A DNA stretch of 64,000 nt, from positions 2,356,001-2,420,000 of the forward strand of contig NZ_JAMJWC010000001.1 of the NCBI RefSeq assembly GCF_023554555.1. The letters run 5' to 3'. Both the position numbers and the translations under genes were made by a program. The DNA comes from Sphingobacterium sp. lm-10 (GTDB lineage: Bacteria > Bacteroidota > Bacteroidia > Sphingobacteriales > Sphingobacteriaceae). Positions 18,239 to 26,869 of the stretch are shown one piece after another (within the stretch, counting starts at the first letter, position 1; each line of letters starts with the position of its first letter). The notes beneath the pieces were generated by a model. That model did not search any database. It was not told the origin of the DNA and saw only the letters and a list, made by a program, of their open reading frames with translations.

Positions 18239-19237
18239 ATGGAAATAGCCGTGCAAAGTGTGTCCCCGACAGGTATAGATGTCGTCAATAAATCGGCAAA
18301 CATTTCCGCAAGCTTTTTAGATGTGGAAGACCTGGAAAGAGTGAATATGGCAGAAGGCGTACGTGATCTGAATCGGATAACCTCATTATCCGATATTTGT
18401 ATCACTTACGTACACATAGATTCGGATAGGGATATCGATTTTGAAATTGGCGTCGATTCGCCGACCATTACGATGAATTTTTTTTTATCGGCTGCATCGC
18501 TACTGCAATGGTCGGGGATTGAACGACCTGTGCAATATCATGTTCAGACACATAATGTATTCTATTTCCCGAAAACAACCTATTACAATCGCTGGTTAAA
18601 GGGGGTTGGACATGAACTGTTCTCGATAAACTTAAGTGCGAACTACATCAGGAAGTATTTTCCAGAAGAAAAAATCTTTGCTCAATTTATGCAGGCGATT
18701 GAGCTGCATTTGCCATCAAGTCTTTGCCCAAAAGCATTACCCATTACGCAGCAGATGCTGGATATCGTATACAGCTTAATTCAACAGCGCTCAGACCCAT
18801 TAATGAGGCGACTGCATATCGAAACACAAGTGTTTGAGCTTCTGCTGTTGCAGTTCCAACAGTACAATCAATTGGTTGGTCATCAATATGCCTCATTTAT
18901 CACTAAAAAACTACGAGATAAAATCGTACATGCTAAAGATATTGTCGACAAAAACCTCCATAATCCCATGGGTCTTATAGCACTTTCAAAGATGGTAGGC
19001 ACCAATGAATATTATTTAAAAAAAGGCTTTAAAGAATTGTTTGGTACGAGTGTATTCCATTACATTACCTCCCATCGTATGGAACACGCCAAGCAATTAC
19101 TGTTACGGGAAGGATGTAATGTAAATGAAACCGCTTTCTTACTGGGGTATAAAGATGCGACCAACTTTACAGCCACGTTCAAGCGATATTTTGGGTATAC
19201 GCCTAAAAAATTGATGCTAGAAAAAAGAGGATATTAA
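18239..19237 (+). CDS. AraC-family regulator, PchR-like
   Basis: A 332-residue regulator with an N-terminal effector domain (about 1-215) and a C-terminal pair of helix-turn-helix units: MGLIALSKMVGTNEYYLKKG and ETAFLLGYKDATNFTATFKR, then YTPKKL. AraC proteins of this size and placement, such as PchR and AlcR, bind an incoming siderophore and activate its receptor gene. Its position divergent to a TonB receptor (135 bp between starts) and convergent to the uptake operon makes this likely here, but ligand and targets are inferred. Terminator-like hairpin at 19242-19266 separates it from the methyltransferase gene. Confidence 0.85.
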   Translation: MEIAVQSVSPTGIDVVNKSANISASFLDVEDLERVNMAEGVRDLNRITSLSDICITYVHIDSDRDIDFEIGVDSPTITMNFFLSAASLLQWSGIERPVQYHVQTHNVFYFPKTTYYNRWLKGVGHELFSINLSANYIRKYFPEEKIFAQFMQAIELHLPSSLCPKALPITQQMLDIVYSLIQQRSDPLMRRLHIETQVFELLLLQFQQYNQLVGHQYASFITKKLRDKIVHAKDIVDKNLHNPMGLIALSKMVGTNEYYLKKGFKELFGTSVFHYITSHRMEHAKQLLLREGCNVNETAFLLGYKDATNFTATFKRYFGYTPKKLMLEKRGY

Positions 19238-19241
19238 TAAA

Positions 19242-19266
19242 ATCTGCGACCCATAAAGTCGCAGAT
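19242..19266. terminator. Terminator between AraC gene and uptake operon
   Basis: A 9-bp perfect stem (19242-19250 with 19258-19266) and a 7-base loop. On the minus strand it is followed by TTTTATT, so it most likely ends the leftward siderophore operon; for the plus strand there is no good T run. Confidence 0.6.
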
Positions 19267-19278
19267 GCGCTGTTTCGT

Positions 19279-19938
19279 TTACCGATGTTGTAGCAGGGCA
19301 ATATAATACACCCGATCTACCAGATCCCCTACCTTGCTGCGTACCTGCTCTGCTCGCGTTTGCATTTCTACCAAGCGCCAAGGCGTATGGCTCAGCACCG
19401 CTTCCAGATCCGACGGTTCGTACAATGTAAAACCATACTGGGTGAAAGGCAAGGTCTTCATAAAAGTCTTGCTGGCAAAGGTAATGGCCAATACGGCTTC
19501 CTGTTGTGCCACACGAGCCAATTCCAAGAGCATTGCCGTTGGATCGGCCCAGAAATAAAGCGTATTCACCGTGAAAATCTTATGAAACGATTGATCTGCA
19601 TAAGGAAGTGCCTGCCCATCATAACAGTCGAAACAAACGGGATGTTGCTTGATCAGTTCGGCATTGATTCTTTTGGCTTCGGCTTGCATCGTTTGGGAGA
19701 TATCTACGCCTACGTAGCTTAAGCCAGAGGCAGCCTGAAGAAGATTCTCGAGATGACCACCATTACCATACCCCAACTCCAGCACCTGATCACCATCTGC
19801 CAGATGTAACGCTTCTAGCGTTTGCAGGGTCATATTCCTATTGGTCTCGTTCATGTTGTCGCCAATCTGCACACCATGCCGACCATCTGGGCATCGCAAT
19901 TGTGCTGCAATGCCCTGTAATTCTTCTTCTGTTGCCAT
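19279..19938 (-). CDS. SAM-dependent methyltransferase in siderophore operon
   Basis: A 219-residue class I methyltransferase. Motif I is VLELGYGNGGHLENLL (about residue 50), followed by YVGVDIS with the acidic residue that holds the SAM ribose and the late HKIFTVNTLYFW. The layout is that of the methyltransferase 11 group. The acceptor is unknown. It is the last gene of the leftward uptake operon, 16 bp after the siderophore-interacting protein. It might modify a released siderophore or breakdown product, or have an unrelated role; nothing in the sequence decides this. Confidence 0.8.
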   Translation of the reverse strand: MATEEELQGIAAQLRCPDGRHGVQIGDNMNETNRNMTLQTLEALHLADGDQVLELGYGNGGHLENLLQAASGLSYVGVDISQTMQAEAKRINAELIKQHPVCFDCYDGQALPYADQSFHKIFTVNTLYFWADPTAMLLELARVAQQEAVLAITFASKTFMKTLPFTQYGFTLYEPSDLEAVLSHTPWRLVEMQTRAEQVRSKVGDLVDRVYYIALLQHR

Positions 19939-19954
19939 GTTACTTCTTGCTATC

Positions 19955-20764
19955 TTATGTATTTTCCTCCCGACGATCCTGAGCAGACTTGTCTTCGGCC
20001 GTACCCGCTTTCCAATACGAAAATGCGTAAAACGACTTATTGTCCCAGCCCAACGTATGCTTAAAATGCGCGCGAATTTGCTTCACACTTTGGTATTCGC
20101 AAGCTACATATCCAAAACTTTCTTTTCCTTCGGGTATGTCGGCTTCCAGTACCTTTTGATACAGTGTGCTTCCTTTTTCTGGATGCGCATTGAATACCCA
20201 GTCGATACTAAACCCCGGATGACTAAAATCGGCTTGCACATCATCCGCACTGTGTACCTCTACAATGCAGTGTCCTTTCGCTTCTGGAGGTAAACTTTCC
20301 AAAATGACATGGAGCACCGGAATGGCAGTGGCATCGCCGACTAAAAGATACCAATCGGCTGTTGGATACAGTTGGGTTTCTTTGATCTTCATCGCTACAC
20401 CCAGCTCATCACCTTTTTCTGCACGTCGCGCCCAGGAGGAAGCAGGCCCAGCATCACCATGATCCACAAACTCCAATATAATCCGATTGTTTTCGGTATC
20501 GATCGCGCGATGCGTATACGTCCGAATGATTGGTCTTTCATGTTCCGCGGGCAGAATCCACTCGCTATTGGCATCATCCCACACGGCTAATTTCACAGCC
20601 TTTTGACCGGATGGCGGGATCATTATTTTATTGTTTGCACCTAAACTACAAGGCGCAAATGCTTGCGCTCCTTCGCCTTCCAACGTAACTCGAATGTAGT
20701 GCGGTGTCACATATTCTTTTGCCCAAACCCGAAATACGTGTTTAGCAATTACTGGTCGCTCCAT
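19955..20764 (-). CDS. Siderophore-interacting protein (FAD ferric-siderophore reductase)
   Basis: A 269-residue cytoplasmic flavoprotein of the SIP/ViuB group. It has the FAD-binding stretch RPIIRTYTHRAID (about residues 78-90), ASSWARRAEKGDELG and a nucleotide domain starting WYLLVGDATAIPVL, with YVACEYQSVKQIR near the end. Members reduce ferric siderophores after import, releasing iron as Fe(II). It follows the binding protein gene by 2 bp, so it is translated from the same message as the transporter. It supplies the cytoplasmic iron-release step for this locus. Confidence 0.9.
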   Translation of the reverse strand: MERPVIAKHVFRVWAKEYVTPHYIRVTLEGEGAQAFAPCSLGANNKIMIPPSGQKAVKLAVWDDANSEWILPAEHERPIIRTYTHRAIDTENNRIILEFVDHGDAGPASSWARRAEKGDELGVAMKIKETQLYPTADWYLLVGDATAIPVLHVILESLPPEAKGHCIVEVHSADDVQADFSHPGFSIDWVFNAHPEKGSTLYQKVLEADIPEGKESFGYVACEYQSVKQIRAHFKHTLGWDNKSFYAFSYWKAGTAEDKSAQDRREENT

Positions 20765-20766
20765 AT

Positions 20767-21708
20767 TTATCCTTTTTTCAGTACGTTCAGCGCTTCATCA
20801 ATCATCATATTAGTGGAAGTAATCCCACCGCCTGACAAATACCAAACTTGTGGATTCAAATAAATGATATGACCCTTTTTATAGGCCTTCGTTTGCTGAA
20901 TTAACTTGTTTTCAATCTCACTTTTATCTGCTCCTTTTCCTTTTACAGCCTCGTTGCGGTCTACAATAAATAGGTAATCGGGATCGGTTTCTACGATAAA
21001 TTCATTCGATACCTTCTGCCCATGTGTGGCTTCTTCCAATTGATTTACTGCTGGCTTTACGCCTAACTCCGCGTGGATAAAACCAAATCGTGAACCGGCA
21101 CCATATACGCTGAACCGACCATTGTTGTGCATAGCGATCAAAGCATTTTGGGCATTATCTTTCAGCTGTTCCTGTGCCTGTTTCAATTTCTCTTTCGTAG
21201 CGGCAACCTTTTCTTTCACGGCTTCTTCTTTTCCTATCAGCTTACCCAATAGCACCGAATTGTCCTCGAAAGATTTCATATAGTTATTGTTATCAATATC
21301 GACAAACACGGTCGGCGCGATCTTGATAAATTCGTCATAAAAACGCTCCTGTCTTGGAGAAATGATGATCAGATCAGGCGCTAGGCTGTTGATCTTTTCA
21401 AAATTAGGCTCCATCAAGCCGCCGGCGTCCTCAATTTGCGCATCCTCCTTTAGTGCCGCCAAATGATCTGGCGTGTAGTTTTTGGGGATAGCGACAGGCT
21501 TTACGCCCAGCTCATTCAACGTTTCTAGGGACCCGAAATCAAATACAACAATCTTTGTTGGTTGTCCGTAGATCGTGGTATTGCCTAGTTTATGGCTGAT
21601 TACGGTAGAATCTGAAGACGTATTTTCGCCTGATGAACCCGTATTATTGCAGCTCACGATCGTCAATACGAAACAAGCTATGGTGGTCAATTTTAAAAAA
21701 TTTTTCAT
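20767..21708 (-). CDS. Siderophore ABC transporter binding lipoprotein (FatB/YclQ-like), copy 2
   Basis: A 313-residue binding protein with a lipobox (IVSC, cysteine about residue 20). The shared features with copy 1 are IVVFDFGSLETLNELGVKPV, APDLIIISPRQER, SRFGFIHAELG and WYLSGGGITST. It has the class III binding-protein layout with a long central helix and belongs to the YclQ/FatB/CeuE group, which handles catecholate ferric siderophores. It is encoded 2 bp after the ATPase gene. As a lipoprotein without an acidic stretch after the cysteine, it is probably anchored facing the periplasm. Confidence 0.9.
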   Translation of the reverse strand: MKNFLKLTTIACFVLTIVSCNNTGSSGENTSSDSTVISHKLGNTTIYGQPTKIVVFDFGSLETLNELGVKPVAIPKNYTPDHLAALKEDAQIEDAGGLMEPNFEKINSLAPDLIIISPRQERFYDEFIKIAPTVFVDIDNNNYMKSFEDNSVLLGKLIGKEEAVKEKVAATKEKLKQAQEQLKDNAQNALIAMHNNGRFSVYGAGSRFGFIHAELGVKPAVNQLEEATHGQKVSNEFIVETDPDYLFIVDRNEAVKGKGADKSEIENKLIQQTKAYKKGHIIYLNPQVWYLSGGGITSTNMMIDEALNVLKKG

Positions 21709-21710
21709 GT

Positions 21711-22472
21711 TTATAGGTTGAAATAATTACAAATGTTCTTTCCGTTTTTAGTAATAATATCGAAATCTATGTCGAAGACTTCCTTTAATGTTTCGGCTTG
21801 CACGACCTGATGTGTCTCATCGTGGTATGCGATTTTTCCGTCTTTCATGGCGATGATATAATCGGAATATTGCGATGCAAAATTAATTTCATGGGTCACA
21901 ATCACGACCGTTTTCCCTAATTCATCCACCAATCGTCGCAAGGTTTTCATAATGAGTACAGCATGTTTCATATCCAAGTTGTTGAGCGGTTCATCCAGCA
22001 AGATGTAGTCAGTATCCTGGGCGATAATCATGGCGATAAAAGCGCGCTGTCGCTGCCCGCCACTCAGTTCGTCGATATAACTATCGACCATATCTTCCAG
22101 TTGCGCAAAGTGAATCGCTTTATCAATCTGAGCCTGATCTTCCTCCGTTAAACGCCCTTTGGAATAGGGAAATCGGCCGAAAGCCACCAAATCTCTTACG
22201 GTAAGCCGGAGGTCAATGTGGTTTGACTGCCGTAGGATGGACAAATGCTTTGCTAAATCTTCGCTTTTATAGGTGTTGATAGGTTTTTCGTCGAGATACA
22301 CCGTACCCTGATCGGCATCCAGCAGACGGCTAATAATAGAAAGCAAGGTACTTTTACCGGCTCCATTAGGACCGATTAACGAGGTAATCTTTCCTTTAGG
22401 CAAGCTACAGGAAATCGTATCCAGCACCAGGCGGTTACCATATGCTTTTGTGATTTGTTCGAAACGGATCAT
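21711..22472 (-). CDS. Siderophore ABC transporter ATPase (YclP/FecE-like)
   Basis: A 253-residue ABC ATPase: Walker A GPNGAGKSTL (about 33-42), the Q-loop LRQSNHIDL, signature ELSGGQRQRAF and Walker B DYILLDEPLNNLDM, then the switch histidine in VIVTHEINFA. It powers the import of ferric siderophores through the two permeases encoded immediately upstream. Its start overlaps the second permease by 4 bp, and the binding protein follows after 2 bp. The gene order permease-permease-ATPase-binding protein is that of yclNOPQ. Confidence 0.93.
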   Translation of the reverse strand: MIRFEQITKAYGNRLVLDTISCSLPKGKITSLIGPNGAGKSTLLSIISRLLDADQGTVYLDEKPINTYKSEDLAKHLSILRQSNHIDLRLTVRDLVAFGRFPYSKGRLTEEDQAQIDKAIHFAQLEDMVDSYIDELSGGQRQRAFIAMIIAQDTDYILLDEPLNNLDMKHAVLIMKTLRRLVDELGKTVVIVTHEINFASQYSDYIIAMKDGKIAYHDETHQVVQAETLKEVFDIDFDIITKNGKNICNYFNL

Positions 22473-23419
22473 AGTGCTTTCCTTGTCTTAAGCATCAAAT
22501 ACATAAAATAGAGTCCCCCTACAAAATTGACCACAATACTGACCGTCGTAGAGAAGTTGAAGATGTGCTCTACCAGAAACTGCCCCAGTAGTAATGCTAC
22601 ACAAGCTATGCCACTACAAAGCCACACCATATAGCGGTGTCTTCTGGTTTGGAATAATTCGTAGGTGAGATTAGTCACTAAAATCCCCAGAAAGGTAACC
22701 GGGCCGACCAGCGCGGTAGATACTGATACCAAAAGGGAGATCAGCAACATATAAATCTTTACCAATTTATGATAGTTCAGGCCGAGATTCACCGCGTGCT
22801 CACGCCCTAGCGCCAGCACATCCAAATATTTCAGGTAGCGCTGGCCAAAGAGCAGTGCTCCAAGTAATGTTGCGCCAGCGATGAGTAGCAGGTCGGTGTT
22901 GATCTTATTAAAAGAGACAAACATAAATCCCTGGATCACCGAGAACTCATTGGGATCTATTACGATCTGCAAAAATTGTCCGAATGTCTGAAACAAGGCA
23001 CCTAGCACAAGACCCAACAACAACAAATGATAGATATTTTGCTTGCCTTTCCCAAAGATCAATACGTACATCAGAAATGAAAAAGCCATCATCAGCAACA
23101 CGGCATAGAAAAAATTATCCTGATGCGTAATCACCTGAAAAGTCTTATCGCCATATATAAAGACAATAACCGTTTGGAATAAGATGAATACCGATTCGTA
23201 GCCCATAATCGCTGGGGTGAGAATCTTATTATTCGTAATCGTCTGAAAGATTAAAGAAGAATAGGCCACACTGACTCCTACTAGTAAGATGGTAGCCAGG
23301 CGTATCGCGCGACGAGGGATGACGTAATCTAGATTCGGCCCCGTGTTGTAGAGCATGAAGAGCGCCATTATAGCCCCTAACAGCAATACTATGGTGATTA
23401 TTTTGTTGCGCTGTTTCAT
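22469..23419 (-). CDS. Siderophore ABC transporter permease (YclO-like)
   Basis: A 316-residue FecCD-type permease with about nine hydrophobic helices. VSVAYSSLIFQTITNNKILTP matches the conserved N-terminal helix region, and VGPVTFLGILVTNLTYELF is the coupling motif that contacts the ATPase. It pairs with the next permease to form the membrane channel. It overlaps both neighbours by 4 bp. The FecCD order in this operon puts it second, as YclO. Confidence 0.9.
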   Translation of the reverse strand: MKQRNKIITIVLLLGAIMALFMLYNTGPNLDYVIPRRAIRLATILLVGVSVAYSSLIFQTITNNKILTPAIMGYESVFILFQTVIVFIYGDKTFQVITHQDNFFYAVLLMMAFSFLMYVLIFGKGKQNIYHLLLLGLVLGALFQTFGQFLQIVIDPNEFSVIQGFMFVSFNKINTDLLLIAGATLLGALLFGQRYLKYLDVLALGREHAVNLGLNYHKLVKIYMLLISLLVSVSTALVGPVTFLGILVTNLTYELFQTRRHRYMVWLCSGIACVALLLGQFLVEHIFNFSTTVSIVVNFVGGLYFMYLMLKTRKAL

Positions 23420-24390
23420 CGATTTCTTCTTAGAATTAAAAATAAAAAGATGACTCCGCCGATCACGCCTACCATTAAGCCAATCGGTATTTCATACGGG
23501 TAGATAATAGTACGCCCCAAAATATCGCAGAATAGCAGAAAAACCGCACCTGCGAGGGCGGTCATGGGCAGCGTACGACGCAGGTTGTCGCCCATGATCA
23601 TGCTAACCATATTTGGAACGATAAGACCTAGAAATGGAATTGCTCCAGCAGTGACCACACTTACGCTCACTGTGAGCGATACAGCGAATAAGCCTAAATT
23701 AACTACCGCGCCGTAGGAAATCCCTAAATTCTTGGCAAAACTTGCTCCCATCCCCACGATGGTGAAGCGGTCGGCATAGGTATATGCCAACACCACTGCC
23801 GGCAAGATCAAATAAATAGATTCATACTGTCCCTGCAACACGGAAGAAAAATCCCCAATCATCCATTCCTGCACATTTTGTACAATGCCATGCTTAAAGG
23901 CAAAGAAAGTCGATATCGCGGCCAAAATGTTGCCAAACATGATTCCCACGAGCGGGATAAAAACCGAGCTGCGAAAACGCACCCGACGCACCATCACCAT
24001 AAACAAGAGGCTGGCGGCCAAGGTAAAAACCAACGCTGCTATCGTCTTCGCGCCCATAGAAGCCTGTGGAATCAGCAAAATACTGAACAGAATCCCCATC
24101 TTCGCTGCTTCCAAAGATCCTGCGGTAGTCGGTGAAACAAACTTGTTTTGAGAGAGCTGCTGCATAATAAAGCCGGCCACACTCAAACCTGCCCCCGTGA
24201 GTACTAAAGCAATTGCTCTAGGTATGCGCGCGATAGTAAATACCAGGAGCTGATCCGGTGTCATGGCAAAGACATCGCGCATGGCGATGTCTTTTACACC
24301 CGTAAATAGGGAGATCCAAACCAGTGCGAGCAGGGCTATGATGGCGCCTGCATACACGATAGGAATAGGGAGTTTTCTTGTTGTATCCAA
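23416..24390 (-). CDS. Siderophore ABC transporter permease (YclN-like)
   Basis: A 324-residue FecCD-type permease. ARIPRAIALVLTGAGLSVAGFIMQ near residues 55-78 and AGAIPFLGLIVPNMVSM near residue 240 are family hallmarks; about nine membrane helices. The start is TTG 24390, the first start that keeps the first helix complete. It lies 40 bp downstream of the YncE-like gene, so it is likely part of the same message. It overlaps the second permease by 4 bp. Confidence 0.88.
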   Translation of the reverse strand: MDTTRKLPIPIVYAGAIIALLALVWISLFTGVKDIAMRDVFAMTPDQLLVFTIARIPRAIALVLTGAGLSVAGFIMQQLSQNKFVSPTTAGSLEAAKMGILFSILLIPQASMGAKTIAALVFTLAASLLFMVMVRRVRFRSSVFIPLVGIMFGNILAAISTFFAFKHGIVQNVQEWMIGDFSSVLQGQYESIYLILPAVVLAYTYADRFTIVGMGASFAKNLGISYGAVVNLGLFAVSLTVSVSVVTAGAIPFLGLIVPNMVSMIMGDNLRRTLPMTALAGAVFLLFCDILGRTIIYPYEIPIGLMVGVIGGVIFLFLILRRNR

Positions 24391-24430
24391 TACTGCGTGC
24401 TACGTGATGCTATGGTACAAATAGTGTTTT

Positions 24431-25477
24431 TTATTTAATTTTCGTCAGCGTATCGCCATTGGTATCTGCCGGAGGTGTTGGCTGGCCTTCGACCGGACGA
24501 GCACCTTTCGTTTTGTTGACGACAAATGCCACACCGGTTTTAGGATTTACACGCACGTGATTGGGATGTGACCCTGTTGGTAGATCTGCCAATACTTCAT
24601 AAGATTTCCCATCGATCACCGTAGTAGTACCTGTCTGTCTGTTGGCAGAATACACACGATTGGTTTTCTTATCGTAGGTAATACCAATAGCACCTGCTCC
24701 GGTAGGAATGCTTTTCAAGAGATTTCCAGTTTTAGCATCTAACACGGTAACAGTACCTGATTTTTGATTGGCGATAAACAGGCGATCGTCAGCAGCAACT
24801 AGGTTGACCGGTGATTCGCCGCCAGAAGGATAGCTTTTCTCTACCTTTCCACTTTTAATATCGATTACCGCTACTTCATTGGTACCCATATTGGTCGCAA
24901 AAAGCTTGTCCTTTTTCTTATTAAAAGCTAAGGCCGTCGTAGTTTTCCCTGTATTAGCAATGGTGCGTACCACTTGATTGGTCTTTCCATCTATTACCCA
25001 GATATCACTTGGATCTCCTACGTTAGTGACGTAAATCCTATTGTTATCTTCGTCGACCAGTACCTCACGGGTGTGCGATTTATCGCCTCCGGCATTGAAG
25101 GTCGCCAATACTTTTTTAGATTTCAAATCGACCGCGCTTACCGAATTTGTTCTCGTATTCGTGGTGTATACGACTTGAGTTTTGTTGTTGATGCCCAAAC
25201 CAAACGGCGGATTATCTTTCATGGAAATGCTATCCACGATAGCTAGCGATTCTGGATCGATTTTGTAAAGGGCGCCACCGGGATTCGATCTTGAGCCAGC
25301 GCTGGATACGTAAATATGTCCATCAGCTTGGTTGATGACTGCTTCGTAAATACCCGTCCCGGCTGGAGCAGACTTATCTACCTGTTGTGCCAATACACCT
25401 TGCGCAGCACCGAATAACCCTAGCGCGATCACTAGGCGTGCAGCATTTTTTTGCTGCTTGTTGATATGTATATTCAT
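24431..25477 (-). CDS. YncE-like periplasmic beta-propeller
   Basis: A 348-residue secreted protein. A signal peptide (about residues 1-30, ending VLAQ) precedes seven units of about 42 residues with YVTN-type ends: VYTTNTRTNSVSAVDLKSKK, IYVTNVGDPSDIWVIDGKT, LFATNMGTNEVAVIDIKSGK and so on. This is a YVTN/YncE seven-bladed propeller. E. coli YncE is iron-regulated through Fur, which fits the context, but its biochemical role is unknown. It follows the esterase by 27 bp and precedes the transporter by 40 bp. Confidence 0.87.
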   Translation of the reverse strand: MNIHINKQQKNAARLVIALGLFGAAQGVLAQQVDKSAPAGTGIYEAVINQADGHIYVSSAGSRSNPGGALYKIDPESLAIVDSISMKDNPPFGLGINNKTQVVYTTNTRTNSVSAVDLKSKKVLATFNAGGDKSHTREVLVDEDNNRIYVTNVGDPSDIWVIDGKTNQVVRTIANTGKTTTALAFNKKKDKLFATNMGTNEVAVIDIKSGKVEKSYPSGGESPVNLVAADDRLFIANQKSGTVTVLDAKTGNLLKSIPTGAGAIGITYDKKTNRVYSANRQTGTTTVIDGKSYEVLADLPTGSHPNHVRVNPKTGVAFVVNKTKGARPVEGQPTPPADTNGDTLTKIK

Positions 25478-25504
25478 GTTTCGAAAAATTGATAAAATGC
25501 TTTA

Positions 25505-26710
25505 TTAAGATGCAGCTTCTTTGTCCGATATTCGGGACATCCACCAGCTATAAAAGTGCGGAAAGGCTTTCTGCCAGTACCAGGCGCCGTGTCTTCCATC
25601 AGGTTCGATCACCACCTGTACTTTATTCCGGCCACTGTCATACATCATCTTGGTTATTCTTTCGATATCGTCATGCATGCGTACCCGACTGCCATCTGGC
25701 TTAATCCGATTCTCATTTCCCCCACCGTAGATGTAGAAGTCCGGTTTTGCAGCATCTTTTCGTACAGGAATTTGCTTTATTGCCTGATCAACATTTCCTT
25801 CATCCAGCCAAATGGATGGAGACATCACGCTTACCACACCAAACACCTCCGGGTGCAGTAGACCTGCATAAAAGGTAAGCAGGCCACCAACGGAACTTCC
25901 GGCCATAGCGGTGTGTTCACGATCTGCCTTTGTACGATAGTGCTGATCGACAAATGGCTTTAGTACTTTTACCATATCAGACAAGTAGGCCTCGCCCAAT
26001 GGTTTCGGGAATGAAGTTGTTGGGCGAACGAAATATTCATTTTGCCGTTGCTGGATATCTTCGGCATGCGCAACAGCCACCACAATGGCCTTGTGCTCGG
26101 CCTCATCAATCGCTTCATCCACACGCCACTCCAACGGACCTATCCGCCCTTTCGATGTGGCTTCATCAAAAAGGTCTTGCCCATCGTGCATATAAATAAC
26201 GGGATAGCTTTGTAGTGAGTCATTATATCCTTCGGGCAAATAAATCCACACCCGACGGTGTACATCTAATGTTGGAAAGTAAAATGCGCTATCCAAAACA
26301 CAAACTTGTGGGCTAGCCGTAGAGATCGGAAAATCGTCTCGCCAACCATCGATTTGTGCATTTACCGCTGTGTCGCCTTGCACAATCACTTTAATTGGTC
26401 CTTCCAGATTACCTTTTGCGGTCGAAGCCAATGTTTCCCAATTGCCCCGTGTAAATTTATATTCCAAAAGTCCTTTGGGAACCGAAGGAATGGTAATCTC
26501 AATGGAGTCGCCGTATTTGGGAATAGCACCGATTAAGATGTCCGCTGGTTTCCAGCTATTAAAGGAACCAGTGATAAAGAAATCTTCGCCAATATGCGCC
26601 GATTGATCACGATTATGTATCGTTATGCATACATCATAAACCTCTTGCGCCATCGCCCATTTTGCCATTAAGATTATTGTTAAGCATACTAGCCAAGACC
26701 TCGTTTTCAT
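25505..26710 (-). CDS. Periplasmic siderophore esterase with N-terminal glycogen-binding-like domain
   Basis: A 401-residue secreted alpha/beta hydrolase of the enterochelin-esterase-like group (putative esterase family). The signal peptide ends near residue 21 (AMAQ). Residues about 25-120 (FFITGSFNSWKPADI, YKFTRGNWETL) look like a CBM48/AMPK-type immunoglobulin-like fold; residues about 130-400 are the hydrolase with MHDGQDLFD, nucleophile motif AGSSVGGL and a late DGRHGAWYW with the catalytic histidine. IroE, a periplasmic trilactone esterase, has the same catalytic type. First gene of the uptake operon. It suggests the imported siderophore is an ester such as a catecholate trilactone; this is inference. 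Confidence 0.82.
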   Translation of the reverse strand: MKTRSWLVCLTIILMAKWAMAQEVYDVCITIHNRDQSAHIGEDFFITGSFNSWKPADILIGAIPKYGDSIEITIPSVPKGLLEYKFTRGNWETLASTAKGNLEGPIKVIVQGDTAVNAQIDGWRDDFPISTASPQVCVLDSAFYFPTLDVHRRVWIYLPEGYNDSLQSYPVIYMHDGQDLFDEATSKGRIGPLEWRVDEAIDEAEHKAIVVAVAHAEDIQQRQNEYFVRPTTSFPKPLGEAYLSDMVKVLKPFVDQHYRTKADREHTAMAGSSVGGLLTFYAGLLHPEVFGVVSVMSPSIWLDEGNVDQAIKQIPVRKDAAKPDFYIYGGGNENRIKPDGSRVRMHDDIERITKMMYDSGRNKVQVVIEPDGRHGAWYWQKAFPHFYSWWMSRISDKEAAS

Positions 26711-26748
26711 AGTATTATTAGTAGCGTCTCCTTTGAAACCGCCGCTAA

Positions 26749-26765
26749 TTTAGACAAATTCTAAA
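26749..26765. promoter_or_regulatory. Fur-like operator, site 3
   Basis: TTTAGACAAATTCTAAA has perfect 6-bp arms and a 5-base centre, the same overall 17 bp as sites 1 and 2. It lies 38 bp upstream of the esterase start, in the divergent region shared with TonB receptor 2. Confidence 0.6.
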
Positions 26766-26823
26766 CAAATACCAATTATCACCAGGATATAGTGTTTACA
26801 ACAGGCTAAAACCTTTGATTTTA

Positions 26824-26840
26824 TTAAGATTTAATCTAAT
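26824..26840. promoter_or_regulatory. Fur-like operator, site 4
   Basis: TTAAGATTTAATCTAAT, an imperfect palindrome 29 bp upstream of TonB receptor 2. The 15 bp at 26819-26833 are identical to 18133-18147 at receptor 1, so the two receptor promoters share a control site. Confidence 0.55.
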
Positions 26841-26869
26841 TTAGCGACAAATATTATTTCTGCCGCTAC

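Noticed and set aside
19841..20293. 150-codon frame opposite the methyltransferase and reductase genes
   Set aside because: It crosses two real genes in antisense and is explained by their codon pattern.
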